From the NCBI RefSeq assembly GCF_035916875.1, contig NZ_JAXUHN010000071.1, positions 12,971 to 76,970 on the forward strand: a stretch of 64,000 nucleotides of DNA, read 5' to 3'. This DNA is from Methylomicrobium sp035916875. Lineage in GTDB: Bacteria; Pseudomonadota; Gammaproteobacteria; Methylococcales; Methylomonadaceae. Below are positions 47,362 through 57,825 of the stretch, one piece after another. How positions within the stretch are numbered: the stretch's first letter is position 1; each line of letters opens with the position of its first letter. Made by a program: the position numbers and the translations under genes. The notes under the pieces were generated by a model. The model made no database searches and was not told where the DNA came from. It saw only the letters and a program-made list of their open reading frames with translations.

Positions 47362-47731
47362 TCACAATATCGATGGATTAATTTGTAAATTTCGCTTGTC
47401 TTGGAGCATATTTGAAGGGATGTCACTTATTCTAAGCTTTATACAAGACCAGCCTATCTCTATGGGTTCCGCATAGTCGACAAAATTCTTCTTGTCAATC
47501 GATTCCGTGAAATCAAGAAATCCTCTCTCCTTTTGCCTAATAAATCCACCGTCTCGAAGAAAATACATTTCGCGACTGTCAGACACACTGTGGTGATAGG
47601 TGTATTCATAAAGAAGCTCTATGCCGCACAAGTGATCAAATATTGATGAGGACAATGAATACCGAACCAAATTATTGACGAGTTAAAGTTAGGTCCATAA
47701 TTTTTGCACATTTAAGCCATCCTTTTTCCAT
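47362..47731 (-). pseudogene. Cassette-borne hypothetical gene with probable frameshift
   Basis: The main frame (47362-47670) lacks a proper start and reads NLVRYSLSSSIFDHLCGIEL onward. An ATG at 47731 in another frame gives MEKGWLKCAKIMDLTL and then stops. Removing one A near 47683-47686 joins them into one ~122-aa protein. The stop is 18 bases ahead of the attC, as in a gene cassette. The sequence (strands, Cys-poor, acidic end) resembles a small immunity-like protein, but no family is recognised. Confidence 0.5.
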
Positions 47732-47815
47732 CTTTATACGCTACTGTTAGTTCGTCAATGGCAATAGTCTTCTGGTTGCCAAATCAAAGCCAATTAAATG
47801 ACTTAAACCATCACC

Positions 47816-49093
47816 ATGAATCAAGATAAGCGTCACGTCGATTTAGCAGCATCACAGTCAAGGTGCCGGCCTAGTTGGCTATTCTGGCTACTGCTGCTTA
47901 TGATCACTGCCGCCGTTGTCTATTCATTTCGGCAGCCCACCGCGCAAGGTCAAGATCATGGATCGCGGCAAACGGCAGAGAAAAGGAGTGTTAATGGTGA
48001 TTGGCAGAAAAATCCGCCTGTCAGTGTAGGAGCAGTTACCGCCTACAAGGGCGACATGCCGATTTATCTGAGCGGACTGGGCACTGTGACCGCCCTTCGC
48101 ACCGTCACCGTTCACTCACGGGTCGATGGCGAGCTTATACGAGTCGCTTTTACTGAAGGACAATTAGTCCGCCAAGGCGATCTGCTGGTTGAAATCGATC
48201 CCCGGCCGTTTCAAGTCCAATTGAAACAGGCAGAAGGTCAGTTGCTGCGCGATCAGGCATTGCTGAAAAATGCGGAGATCGACATGAACCGCTACCAAAT
48301 CCTGTTGGAACAAGACTCGATCGCCGCCCAGCAGACCGCTACCCAGGCGGCTCTGGTCAAACAATATCAAGGTGTTGTCGAGATGGATCAGGCTCAGGTC
48401 GATAATGCCAAACTGCAGCTCATCTATGCACGAATAACGGCTCCGATTCAAGGTCGCATCGGCTTGCGGCTGATCGATCAGGGCAATATCGTCCACGCCG
48501 GCGATAGCAATGGTCTGCTGGTGATCACCCAGACTCAGCCTATTTCGGTGGTGTTTACCCTGCCGGAAGACGTGGTGCCGGCTGTGATGAACCGCTGGCA
48601 TTCCGGTGAGAGTATCGGCGTCGATGCCTATGACCGGGCCGGTGTTAATAAGCTGGCTACCGGCAAACTATTGGCAGTGGATAATCAGATCGACTCCACT
48701 ACCGGCACTCTCAAGCTCAAGGCCCAATTCGATAATGAAAACAGAGCCCTATTTGCCAATCAGTTCGTCAACATCAAAATGAAACTGGATACCTTAAGTT
48801 CGGCAACCCTGGTGCCAACTGCGGCGATCCAGCGCGGCGCCAATGGGGCTTTCGTATATGTTGTTAATGATGACAGTACCATCTCGGTACGGCTGATAAA
48901 AACAGGCGCAGTGGAGGGCGAAATTGTTGCTATTCTCGAGGGACTGATCCCTGGCGAAAAGTTGGTGATCGAGGGCGGCGATAAACTTCGAGAAGGCAGC
49001 AAGGTTAACGTCGTCAAACTGGATAACAAACCTCTACAGCCTGCGTCCAATCAGAAAGGACGGCAAACCCCAGCCGGCAGTTTTTCCCGATGA
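47816..49093 (+). CDS. MdtA-like periplasmic adaptor of an RND efflux pump
   Basis: A 425-aa membrane-fusion protein: N-terminal membrane anchor (LFWLLLLMITAAVVYSF), barrel-sandwich halves (GTVTALRTVTVHSRVDGELI; ARITAPIQGRIGLRLIDQGN) around a coiled coil, and a C-terminal beta barrel. It bridges the RND permeases to the outer-membrane factor. The next gene overlaps its stop (ATGA), so a four-gene operon follows. Substrate cannot be predicted from sequence. Confidence 0.88.
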   Translation: MNQDKRHVDLAASQSRCRPSWLFWLLLLMITAAVVYSFRQPTAQGQDHGSRQTAEKRSVNGDWQKNPPVSVGAVTAYKGDMPIYLSGLGTVTALRTVTVHSRVDGELIRVAFTEGQLVRQGDLLVEIDPRPFQVQLKQAEGQLLRDQALLKNAEIDMNRYQILLEQDSIAAQQTATQAALVKQYQGVVEMDQAQVDNAKLQLIYARITAPIQGRIGLRLIDQGNIVHAGDSNGLLVITQTQPISVVFTLPEDVVPAVMNRWHSGESIGVDAYDRAGVNKLATGKLLAVDNQIDSTTGTLKLKAQFDNENRALFANQFVNIKMKLDTLSSATLVPTAAIQRGANGAFVYVVNDDSTISVRLIKTGAVEGEIVAILEGLIPGEKLVIEGGDKLREGSKVNVVKLDNKPLQPASNQKGRQTPAGSFSR

Positions 49094-52000
49094 TGTCGAT
49101 TTCGAAAGATCAGTCACCCGGATTCAATCCTTCCCGCACCTTCATCCTCAGGCCGGTCGCCACCTCATTGCTGATGGTGGCGCTACTATTCGTCGGCATA
49201 CTAGCATACCGGTTACTGCCAATTTCTGCACTTCCGCAAGTCGACTATCCGATTATACAGGTCACAACCCTTTATCCAGGCGCCAGCCCGGAAGTGATGA
49301 CGTCTGTTGTTACTGCCCCGCTTGAACGCCAGTTCGGGCAAATGCCCGGCTTGAAGCAAATGTCATCCAGCAGTTCCGGCGGCGCTTCGATGATTACCTT
49401 GCAATTTGATCTCGAACTGGATTTGGATGTCGCCGAGCAGACTGTGCAGGCCGCCATCAATGCCGCCACGAATTTTTTGCCGACCGATCTGCCCTTGCCG
49501 CCGATCTACAACAAGGTCAACCCGGCCGATACACCCATCCTGACACTGGCGGTCAGTTCAGCCACCTTGCCGCTATCAAAAGTCGAAGACATGCTGGATA
49601 CCCGCCTGGCCCAGAAAATTTCCCAATTGCCGGGTGTCGGCATGGTGAGCATTAGCGGCGGTCAGCGACCGGCAGTGCGAATCCAGGCGAATGATAAAGC
49701 TTTGGCGGCTTATGGACTCAGTCTCGACGATTTGCGCAGCGCGATTTCTGCGGCCAATATCAATCAACCGAAAGGCATGTTTGACGGCCCGATGCGTTCG
49801 GCCATTATTGATAACAACGATCAGTTGCGTACAGCGGCGGAATACCTCGATCTGGTGATCGCCTATCGTAATAATGCACCGGTGTTTTTGCGCGAAGTCG
49901 CCAATGCGGTCGATGCCGCCGAGAACGTGAAACTGGCGGCTTGGTCCAACAATACTGCGGCAGTGATCGTCAATATCCAGCGCCAGCCGGGCGCTAATGT
50001 CATCGAAGTCGTCGACCGCATCAAAAAACAGCTACCGCATTTGCAATCGACGCTACCGGGATCGGTCACTGTGGTGCCGTTGACTGATCGCACGATGACG
50101 ATACGCTCATCGGTCCGCGATGTACAGTTTGAACTCATGCTGGCGGTGGCGCTGGTGGTGTTGGTGATGTTCCTGTTTTTGCGTAATCTGCCGGCCACAC
50201 TGATTTCTGGGGTCGCCGTGCCTTTATCGCTGATAGGCACATTCACAGTGATGTATCTGGCCGGTTTCAGTATCAACAACCTGACACTGATGGCTCTAAC
50301 GATTGCCAGTGGCTTCGTGGTCGACGATGCCATCGTGGTGATCGAAAATATTTCCCGCTATATCGAGGAAGGCGAACCGCCGCTAAAAGCCGCGCTGAAA
50401 GGTTCGGAACAGATCGGTTTTACCATTATCTCACTGACTATTTCACTCGTGGCGGTGTTGATTCCGTTGCTGTTCATGGGCGACGTGGTGGGCCGTCTGT
50501 TCCGTGAGTTCGCCATTACGCTGTCGGTGTCCATCCTGATCTCGGCCGTGGTGTCGCTCACCCTGACGCCGATGATGTGTGCAAAAATGTTGCACCCGCT
50601 AGTCCCGGAGCATTCAGCACATAAGCAAAGCAGCGATTTTTTTAAGCAAGTGAGCGACGCTTACGGCCGCAGTCTGGTATGGGTGTTTAGACACCAAGCT
50701 CTGGTTTTAATGGTGGCTTTCGCGACCATGGCGCTGACTGTCATGCTCTATATCGCTGCGCCTAAAGGGTTTTTCCCGGTACAAGACACGGGATTGATAC
50801 AAGGGATTTCCGAGGCGCCGCCCAGCATTTCATTTGCCGCCATGGCGGAAAGGCAAACCGCCTTGGCGACAGCAATTTTGACCGATCCGGCTGTCGAAAG
50901 CCTGTCATCGTTTATCGGTGTGGATGGCAGTAATCCCACCTTGAACAGTGGCCGCTTTTTAATCAACTTAAAACCATGGGGTCAGCGTTCAGGAAGCGCC
51001 GAGGCCATTATTCAGCGATTGCGGCCAAAATTAGCGGAGGTCCCGAGCATAGCCATCTATCTGCAACCGGTACAAGATATGACCCTGGAAAACCGCATCA
51101 GCCGCACACAATACCAATTCACACTAGAAACCGTCGATTTTGCCGAGCTTGGCTTATGGACGCAACGTCTGGTTGAAGCCATGCGCAGCATTCCGTATGT
51201 TGCGGATGTCGCCAGCGATTTACAAAATCAGGGGTTGCAAGCCTATATCAATATCGATCGAACCACCGCCAGCCGGCTAGGTGTTACGACTGCTGCTATC
51301 GACAACGCTTTGTACAATGCGTATGGGCAACGCTTGGTATCGACTATTTTTACACAATCCAATCAATATCGCGTCGTGCTTGAAGTCAATCCGGCTGCAC
51401 AGGTCGGCCCTGAAGATCTAAGCAGGCTGCGGGTTCCTTCCAGCAGTGGCGCGCAGGTCTTGTTATCCGAACTGGCACAAGTGGCAGAGCGGCAAACCGC
51501 GCTGGCCATTAATCATCTCGATCAGTTTCCGTCATCTACGATCTCCTTCAATTTAAAGCCGGGGGCGGCATTGGGTGACGCGATCGCAGCCATTGAAGCC
51601 GTCAAAAAACAGATCGGTTTACCGCTCAGTGTGCAAACCGACTATCAGGGTGCGGCACTGGCGTTTAATGCCTCCTTGGAAGGGACGTTGTGGTTAATTT
51701 TGGCGGCGATTGTGACGGTTTATATCGTCCTTGGCGTGCTATACGAAAGTTATATTCATCCAGTCACCATACTTTCAACCTTGCCGTCAGCCGGTGTCGG
51801 CGCGTTGCTGGCTTTATTGTTCACAGGAAACGACCTCGGCATTATTGCCGTGATCGGTATTATCTTGCTGATTGGCATCGTCAAAAAGAACGCCATCATG
51901 ATGATAGACTTTGCGCTGGATGCGGAGCGCAAACAAGGCCTGCAGCCTAGAGAGGCTATTCATCAAGCTTGTCTGCTGCGTTTGCGGCCGATTCTGATGA

Positions 52001-52230
52001 CCACAATGTCGGCTTTGCTGGGCGCGCTGCCCCTGATGCTCGGCAGCGGCGTCGGTTCGGAACTGCGCCACCCATTAGGGCTTACCATGGTCGGCGGCTT
52101 GCTGCTCAGCCAATTGTTGACCTTATATACCACACCCGTTATTTATCTGAGTCTGGATGGCCTTGCTCGCCGTTTCCGTAGTGACCCGCACTCCAGTGAA
52201 ACATCGGCAAACTCGGAAACCCAATCGTGA
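49090..52230 (+). CDS. RND multidrug permease, MdtB-like
   Basis: A 1046-aa HAE1-type RND transporter with 12 membrane helices and two large periplasmic loops. The proton-relay Asp pair is in ASGFVVDDAIVVIENI. The N-terminus FILRPVATSLLMVALLFVG is typical. In Mdt systems two different permeases form one heterotrimer; the second is the next gene, which overlaps this one (GTGA). Full length, no defects. Confidence 0.9.
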   Translation: MMSISKDQSPGFNPSRTFILRPVATSLLMVALLFVGILAYRLLPISALPQVDYPIIQVTTLYPGASPEVMTSVVTAPLERQFGQMPGLKQMSSSSSGGASMITLQFDLELDLDVAEQTVQAAINAATNFLPTDLPLPPIYNKVNPADTPILTLAVSSATLPLSKVEDMLDTRLAQKISQLPGVGMVSISGGQRPAVRIQANDKALAAYGLSLDDLRSAISAANINQPKGMFDGPMRSAIIDNNDQLRTAAEYLDLVIAYRNNAPVFLREVANAVDAAENVKLAAWSNNTAAVIVNIQRQPGANVIEVVDRIKKQLPHLQSTLPGSVTVVPLTDRTMTIRSSVRDVQFELMLAVALVVLVMFLFLRNLPATLISGVAVPLSLIGTFTVMYLAGFSINNLTLMALTIASGFVVDDAIVVIENISRYIEEGEPPLKAALKGSEQIGFTIISLTISLVAVLIPLLFMGDVVGRLFREFAITLSVSILISAVVSLTLTPMMCAKMLHPLVPEHSAHKQSSDFFKQVSDAYGRSLVWVFRHQALVLMVAFATMALTVMLYIAAPKGFFPVQDTGLIQGISEAPPSISFAAMAERQTALATAILTDPAVESLSSFIGVDGSNPTLNSGRFLINLKPWGQRSGSAEAIIQRLRPKLAEVPSIAIYLQPVQDMTLENRISRTQYQFTLETVDFAELGLWTQRLVEAMRSIPYVADVASDLQNQGLQAYINIDRTTASRLGVTTAAIDNALYNAYGQRLVSTIFTQSNQYRVVLEVNPAAQVGPEDLSRLRVPSSSGAQVLLSELAQVAERQTALAINHLDQFPSSTISFNLKPGAALGDAIAAIEAVKKQIGLPLSVQTDYQGAALAFNASLEGTLWLILAAIVTVYIVLGVLYESYIHPVTILSTLPSAGVGALLALLFTGNDLGIIAVIGIILLIGIVKKNAIMMIDFALDAERKQGLQPREAIHQACLLRLRPILMTTMSALLGALPLMLGSGVGSELRHPLGLTMVGGLLLSQLLTLYTTPVIYLSLDGLARRFRSDPHSSETSANSETQS

Positions 52231-55200
52231 GTTTGTCGGCGCTGTTCATCTATCGTCCGGTCGCCACCACGCTGCTGACGATAGGCGTGGCATTGGCGGG
52301 TTTCATTGCCTTTTTGCATTTGCCGGTGGCGCCTCTGCCACAGGTGGATTTTCCGACTATTGCCGTTTCCGCCAGCATGCCGGGCGCCAGTCCGGAGACC
52401 ATGGCGGCGACCATTGCGACGCCGCTGGAGCGCGCCTTAGGACGAATCGCCGGTATTTCGGAAATGACTTCCAGCAGTTCGCTGGGATCGACTTCCATAA
52501 CCTTGCAATTTGATCTGGATCGCGATATTGATGGCGCGGCGCGTGATGTCCAGGCCGCCATCAATGCCGCCCAAAGTCTACTGCCGCTCAATATGCCCAG
52601 CCGCCCCAACTATCGCAAGGTGAATCCGGCCGATTCGCCGATTCTGATACTGGCGCTGACATCCAAAACGCTCAGCCGCGGCCAGATGTACGATGCGGCA
52701 TCGACCATACTTGCGCAAAAAATCTCACAACTGCCAGGTATAGGCCAAGTGTCGGTCGGAGGCGGTTCCTTACCGGCGGTTCGCGTTGAGCTCAATCCGG
52801 CTACACTCACCAAATACAATGTCGGTCTTGAGGATGTGCGCAACGCCATATCCGCCAGTAATACCAATCGTCCGAAAGGGGCATTGGAAAGAGGTGACCG
52901 CCGTTGGCAGATTCATGCTAACGATCAAGCTGACAAAGCTGTTGACTACCAGTCAATGATCGTCGCTTATCGGAATGGGGCACCGATCCGCATAGCTGAT
53001 CTCGGTACCGCAGTGGATGCCGTGGAAGATTTGCGCAACGTTGGCCTAAAAAACGGCGATCCTTCGGTACTGCTGATCCTCAACAAACAACCGGGCTCGA
53101 ATATCCTTGAAACGGTGGCAGGCGTAAAAGCCATGCTCCCGCAATTGCAGGCCATGATTCCGGCAGCTATCGATTTGTCGGTGGTGGTTGACCGCTCAAT
53201 CTCCATTCGCGCCTCCGTCAGCGAGGTTGAACACAGCTTAATGATCGCCGTCGGCTTGGTGATCCTGGTGGTGTTGCTGTTTTTACGTAATTTGCGTTCG
53301 ACGTTTATTCCCATTATCGCCGTGCCGGTTTCCCTGATCGGTTCCTGTAGCGTCATGTATCTTTGTAATTACAGCATTGATAACTTGTCTCTGATGGCTC
53401 TAACCATAGCCACAGGTTTCGTGGTCGACGACGCCATTGTGGTGCTGGAAAACATTAAGCGTCATGTTGAAAAAGGGGTCTCCCCCTTCAAAGCTGCTCT
53501 GGTGGGGGCTGGGGAAGTGGGTTTTACCGTCTTGTCGATGAGTTTGTCCTTAATTGCGGTCTTTATCCCCATCTTGTTGATGGGTGGTATTGTCGGTCGG
53601 CTATTTCGCGAATTTGCTGTGACGCTCTCCACGTCCGTGTTGGTTTCACTGGTCGTTTCGCTGACCGTCACACCGATGCTATGTGCACGTTGGCTACAAC
53701 TGGAACAAGAGCAGAAGCCGGGGCGTATCGCGAAATTTTTCGAATATGTTTATCAAAACATGCATGACGGCTACCAACGCAGCCTGCGTTGGGCCTTACG
53801 GCATGCGCCGCTGATGTTGTTGGTATTTTTCGCCGGCATTGCGTTGAATATCTATTTGTACAGCATCGTACCGAAAGGCTTTTTTCCGGTGCAGGATAAC
53901 GGCAGGTTGTTTGGCACCATTCAGGCCGATCAGGGTATTTCTTTTCAATCCATGAAAAGCAAGCTGGTTGAATTTGGCGAGATTTTACAGAAAGATCCGG
54001 CCGTAGTGGATGTGGTAGGTTTTGCCGGGGAAGGGCAAAATACCAATGCCGGCCGTATGTTTGCGGTTTTAAAGCCGCCCGACCAACGCGACCAGCCGAT
54101 CTCGGAGATCAGCCGCAGATTGCGTAACCAATTTGCCGCAGTACCCGGGGCTAATCTGTTTCTGCAGCCGGTGCAGGATTTGCGTATCGGCGGCCGACTT
54201 TCGTCCGCGATGTTTGAATACACTTTGCAGGCAGAGAATTTAAGCGATTTGCGGGAATGGACCCCGAAGATTGTCGCGGCGTTGACGACGGCCAAGGAAC
54301 TGACCGATGTCAATACGGACCAGCAAGACAGGGGCCAACAGGTGGCGCTGGTGGTTGACCGCGAAGCTGCGGCTCGCTTCGGCGTCAATCAGGCTGTAAT
54401 CGATGCCACGCTGAATGATGCTTTTGGTCAGCGGCAAGTCTCGGTTATTTACAAATCGCTTAACCAATACCATGTGGTGATGGAACTGGCGCCCGAATAT
54501 TGGCATGACCCGCAGATTTTAAAACAACTCTACATCAAGTCTGCCGCGACCACCCAGCAACCCACGGTCAGCCAGATTCCCCTGGCGTCGTTGGCGGATT
54601 TTCAGACTACCAACACACCGTTGACGGTTACCCATCAAGGTCAATTCGCTTCGGCGACTATTTCTTTCAATCTAAAACCTGGTTACTCGCTATCGGATGC
54701 GACGAAAATAATCGAAAAAACCATGGCGGATTTGGGCGTACCATCCTCTGTGCACGGCAATTTTCAAGGCTCCGCGAAAGCGTTTCAGCAATCCTTGAGC
54801 AATCAGCCCTTGTTGATTTTGGCCGCCTTATTCAGCATTTACATCGTGCTGGGCGTACTTTATGAAAGTTACGTGCATCCTCTGACTATTCTGTCCACAC
54901 TGCCCTCGGCAGGCGTAGGCGCAATATTGGCGCTGATAGCCTGTAATACCGAATTCAGTATAATCGCCTTGATCGGCGTGATTCTGTTGATCGGTATCGT
55001 CAAGAAAAACGCCATCATGATGATAGATTTCGCACTGCACGCCGAGCGCGTAGAAGGCCTAATTGCGGAAGAAGCCATCTTCAGCGCCTGCCTGCACCGG
55101 TTTCGACCTATCATGATGACCACGCTGGCTGCTCTGCTTGGCGCATTGCCGCTGGCATTGGGGTCCGGCTACGGTGCGGAACTGCGCCATCCTTTGGGCA

Positions 55201-55346
55201 TCTCCATAGTCGGTGGCCTGCTGGTCAGCCAGATGCTGACACTGTATACCACGCCTGTGGTTTATCTGTATCTGGACCGATTCCAATCGCGGTTGCACGG
55301 CCGATTTATAAACCGCGCCGATTCCCAAGCCGACAACTCCGTTTAA
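52227..55346 (+). CDS. RND multidrug permease, MdtC-like
   Basis: A 1039-aa RND transporter, related to its upstream neighbour. Start is GTG overlapping the previous stop: MSLSALFIYRPVATTLLTIG. The Asp pair lies in ATGFVVDDAIVVLENIKR; the ending GIVKKNAIMMIDFALHAE and LRHPLGISIVGGLL are conserved. Together with the upstream permease and adaptor it makes an MdtABC-like pump. Confidence 0.9.
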   Translation: MSLSALFIYRPVATTLLTIGVALAGFIAFLHLPVAPLPQVDFPTIAVSASMPGASPETMAATIATPLERALGRIAGISEMTSSSSLGSTSITLQFDLDRDIDGAARDVQAAINAAQSLLPLNMPSRPNYRKVNPADSPILILALTSKTLSRGQMYDAASTILAQKISQLPGIGQVSVGGGSLPAVRVELNPATLTKYNVGLEDVRNAISASNTNRPKGALERGDRRWQIHANDQADKAVDYQSMIVAYRNGAPIRIADLGTAVDAVEDLRNVGLKNGDPSVLLILNKQPGSNILETVAGVKAMLPQLQAMIPAAIDLSVVVDRSISIRASVSEVEHSLMIAVGLVILVVLLFLRNLRSTFIPIIAVPVSLIGSCSVMYLCNYSIDNLSLMALTIATGFVVDDAIVVLENIKRHVEKGVSPFKAALVGAGEVGFTVLSMSLSLIAVFIPILLMGGIVGRLFREFAVTLSTSVLVSLVVSLTVTPMLCARWLQLEQEQKPGRIAKFFEYVYQNMHDGYQRSLRWALRHAPLMLLVFFAGIALNIYLYSIVPKGFFPVQDNGRLFGTIQADQGISFQSMKSKLVEFGEILQKDPAVVDVVGFAGEGQNTNAGRMFAVLKPPDQRDQPISEISRRLRNQFAAVPGANLFLQPVQDLRIGGRLSSAMFEYTLQAENLSDLREWTPKIVAALTTAKELTDVNTDQQDRGQQVALVVDREAAARFGVNQAVIDATLNDAFGQRQVSVIYKSLNQYHVVMELAPEYWHDPQILKQLYIKSAATTQQPTVSQIPLASLADFQTTNTPLTVTHQGQFASATISFNLKPGYSLSDATKIIEKTMADLGVPSSVHGNFQGSAKAFQQSLSNQPLLILAALFSIYIVLGVLYESYVHPLTILSTLPSAGVGAILALIACNTEFSIIALIGVILLIGIVKKNAIMMIDFALHAERVEGLIAEEAIFSACLHRFRPIMMTTLAALLGALPLALGSGYGAELRHPLGISIVGGLLVSQMLTLYTTPVVYLYLDRFQSRLHGRFINRADSQADNSV

Positions 55347-55363
55347 CAGTCGCCGAGATTTGC

Positions 55364-56842
55364 ATGAATTTTCGCATTACCCAACCGCTGGCTTATATGT
55401 TTTTAACAGCACAGCTGACTGGCTGCATGGTCGGCCCGGACTATGTTCGCCCGGAGGCGCCGGTTTCTGCCGAATTCAAGGAGCTCAAAGGCTGGAAACA
55501 AGCCCAGCCCCGCGATACCGGCCTACCCGGCAAATGGTGGGAAATCTTCAACGACTCCAAACTCAACGAACTGGAAGAGCAGGTCGCCGGAGCCAACCAG
55601 TCGATCGTCCAGGCCGAAGCTCAGTACCGTCAGGCCCAGCATCTGGTGCAATCCGTGCAGTCGTCTCTCCTGCCCACCGCCATGTTGACAGGCACTACGA
55701 GCCGATTTAAAGCCGCCAGCGGCCAAAGCGTGGCGGTATCGGGGATTAGAAATTTATTTGGCACCGCGGTGAACATGGCTTGGGAACCGGATTTGTGGGG
55801 CAGCATCCGCCGTCAGGTGGAAGCCAACACAGACTTGGCTCAGGCTAGCGACGCTACTCTGCGGGCGCTGCTCTTGTCCACCCAGGCCACTTTGGCTCAG
55901 AACTACTTTCAGTTGCGGGTGCTGGATGCTCAAAAAGTTATTCTGGAGGAAACCGTCGCCGCCTACAGCAAGACCCTGGAAATCACCAAGAACCGTTACG
56001 CGGTAGGCGTCGTCGCCAAGGCCGATGTGTTGCAAGCCGAAACCCAGCTGGAATCGGCCCAAGCGCAGACCATCGCCCTCGGCGTACAGCGCGCCGCACT
56101 GGAACACGCGATTGCCGTGTTGATCGGCAAAACACCCGCCGAGCTGACCATTGCCGAAGTGTCATTCGATCTACAGCCACCACCCATTCCTGTGGCTCTG
56201 CCCTCTGAACTGCTGGAAAGACGCCCGGACATTGCCGCAGCCGAACGGGAAGCCGCCGCCGCCAATGCACAGATAGGTGTAGCCAAGGCGGCTTATTACC
56301 CGACGCTGAATCTAGCCGTCACCAGCGGTCACCAATCCTCCAGTCTGGACACCCTTTTCACCACAGCCCGCCGTTATTGGGCGTTAGGTCCAGCCGGCGC
56401 GGCACTCACGCTATTCGATGGTGGTGCCAAGAACGCCCAATACAAACAGGCAATAGACGCTTACGACGCCAGCGTTGCCGCATACCGGCAAATCGTGCTG
56501 ACCGGCTTTCAGGAAGTGGAGGACAATCTGGCCGCACTCAGGATACTGGAAGATGAAAAACTCTCACGGGATAAGGCCGTAAGATCGGCCGAAGAAGCGC
56601 TGGCGCTGACTAACAATCAATATCGGGCCGGCACCGTCAATTATATCAATGTCCTTGTGGCGCAAACCGTGGCTCTCACCAACCGTCAAACGGCGGTACT
56701 GCTACAAGGCGATCAGCTTGTTACCTCGGTGCTTTTGGTCAAGGCCCTAGGTGGTGGCTGGAACGAAACCATGCTGCCCAGCGAAGATCAGGCCGCCGGC
56801 AAGCGTAAATGGACGGATTATCTGATTTTGCCGGTGAATTGA
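55364..56842 (+). CDS. Outer-membrane factor (NodT/OprM-type lipoprotein)
   Basis: A 492-aa TolC-like outer-membrane protein. It has a lipoprotein signal (LAYMFLTAQLTGCMVGPDY, Cys in LTGC), two repeats of the OEP domain (GLPGKWWEIFNDSKLNELEE; ERRPDIAAAEREAAAANAQI) and the conserved QEVEDNLAALR. It completes the tripartite pump; 17 bases separate it from the second permease. Confidence 0.9.
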   Translation: MNFRITQPLAYMFLTAQLTGCMVGPDYVRPEAPVSAEFKELKGWKQAQPRDTGLPGKWWEIFNDSKLNELEEQVAGANQSIVQAEAQYRQAQHLVQSVQSSLLPTAMLTGTTSRFKAASGQSVAVSGIRNLFGTAVNMAWEPDLWGSIRRQVEANTDLAQASDATLRALLLSTQATLAQNYFQLRVLDAQKVILEETVAAYSKTLEITKNRYAVGVVAKADVLQAETQLESAQAQTIALGVQRAALEHAIAVLIGKTPAELTIAEVSFDLQPPPIPVALPSELLERRPDIAAAEREAAAANAQIGVAKAAYYPTLNLAVTSGHQSSSLDTLFTTARRYWALGPAGAALTLFDGGAKNAQYKQAIDAYDASVAAYRQIVLTGFQEVEDNLAALRILEDEKLSRDKAVRSAEEALALTNNQYRAGTVNYINVLVAQTVALTNRQTAVLLQGDQLVTSVLLVKALGGGWNETMLPSEDQAAGKRKWTDYLILPVN

Positions 56843-57131
56843 AAGAATGGGTCACGCTAGCAATGCTAAAAAATCAAACAGTGAGGGATAAAATCACAAT
56901 ATTGAAACATTAATTTGATAGCGTTTGGGTTCTGATGAAATCTGCGATGCCATGGGAGCCGAACATGTTTTACGAGCCAAACAATTTGCTGCAAAACGGC
57001 ATTAGATTTTTGCTAATTTTTTGCTCAAAAAAGAAGCGAAAAACCAACTGGATTTCTGATTCAAATTCTGTGTCTGGCTGCAATGAAGCGGTTTGCAGTC
57101 AATGATCAATACGTGCGATGCGGCTGGTATT
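56843..57131. other. Gene-free stretch after the efflux operon
   Basis: No gene is supported here. The stretch is A+T-rich, with several stop codons in every frame and no clear terminator hairpin right after the outer-membrane factor gene. A MITE-like element follows. Confidence 0.5.
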
Positions 57132-57311
57132 GGCCGAGGCTGTGTCAAAACTCAAAAGTTAAAAAGACTGTGGAGTAATCGTTCCAGATATTGAAATAAA
57201 TATGGGGCAATGTGGAGTTAACTATTAAGGAAATTACCCATCTCTGCTTACTCAATGGAAGAGTATTCGCTTTTAAAGTATTAGGTCATGCGTTTTGACA
57301 CAGCCTCGGCC
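57132..57311. mobile_element. 180-bp MITE-like element with perfect 20-bp terminal inverted repeats
   Basis: GGCCGAGGCTGTGTCAAAAC (57132-57151) is repeated as its exact reverse complement at 57292-57311. The interior (140 bp) has no coding capacity. The GAGGCTGTGTCAAAAC end is of a type seen at insertion-sequence termini, and the outermost GGCC could be a target duplication. This fits a non-autonomous derivative mobilised in trans. From 57312 to 57825 no gene is supported; overlapping ORFs on both strands lack good starts and family matches. Confidence 0.72.
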
Positions 57312-57825
57312 GAAAGCGCCAATTCTTTCTAATCACCGTTAGCCTTCCTAAATCCAAATTCTAAAGACTGACTCGCCAACTTATCTGCTGACGTCATTTT
57401 GCCGAGTTGTGACATTTTTTCCTGGCGCACCCCACCCCCCAATTTTTTCCACTATTCAGCACTGTTTTTTCGGTCAAAAATGTCATCTTACATTTAAAAA
57501 TAATAAGATAGAGATTATTACTGGAAAAGTTGGACGCTCTTTTTTGCCAAAACTGGCAAATATTCCACGCTGTTTTACATTTTCGAAGCCGTACAGCGAT
57601 ACGGCTTTGGAATCGGCATGCCGAATACTGTTGGCAATGGCTCTGATTTTCTCGCAAGGGAACCAGTATCACGACTTCGGTAATGGCATCCAGCAGCGCT
57701 TCCATGTCAAAAGCCCGTGAAGAACCCAGCGTCGATATGCTCGAAGGTCGGGATCAACAATGCCCTGTCCAAATATCGACTACCCTGACCACGAGTCATG
57801 CGGTGTATCTCGTGAGGCAAGTCGC

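Noticed and set aside
57394..57720. Overlapping ORFs on both strands (103 aa each)
   Set aside because: They mirror one another over the same DNA, lack ribosome sites and do not resemble known proteins.
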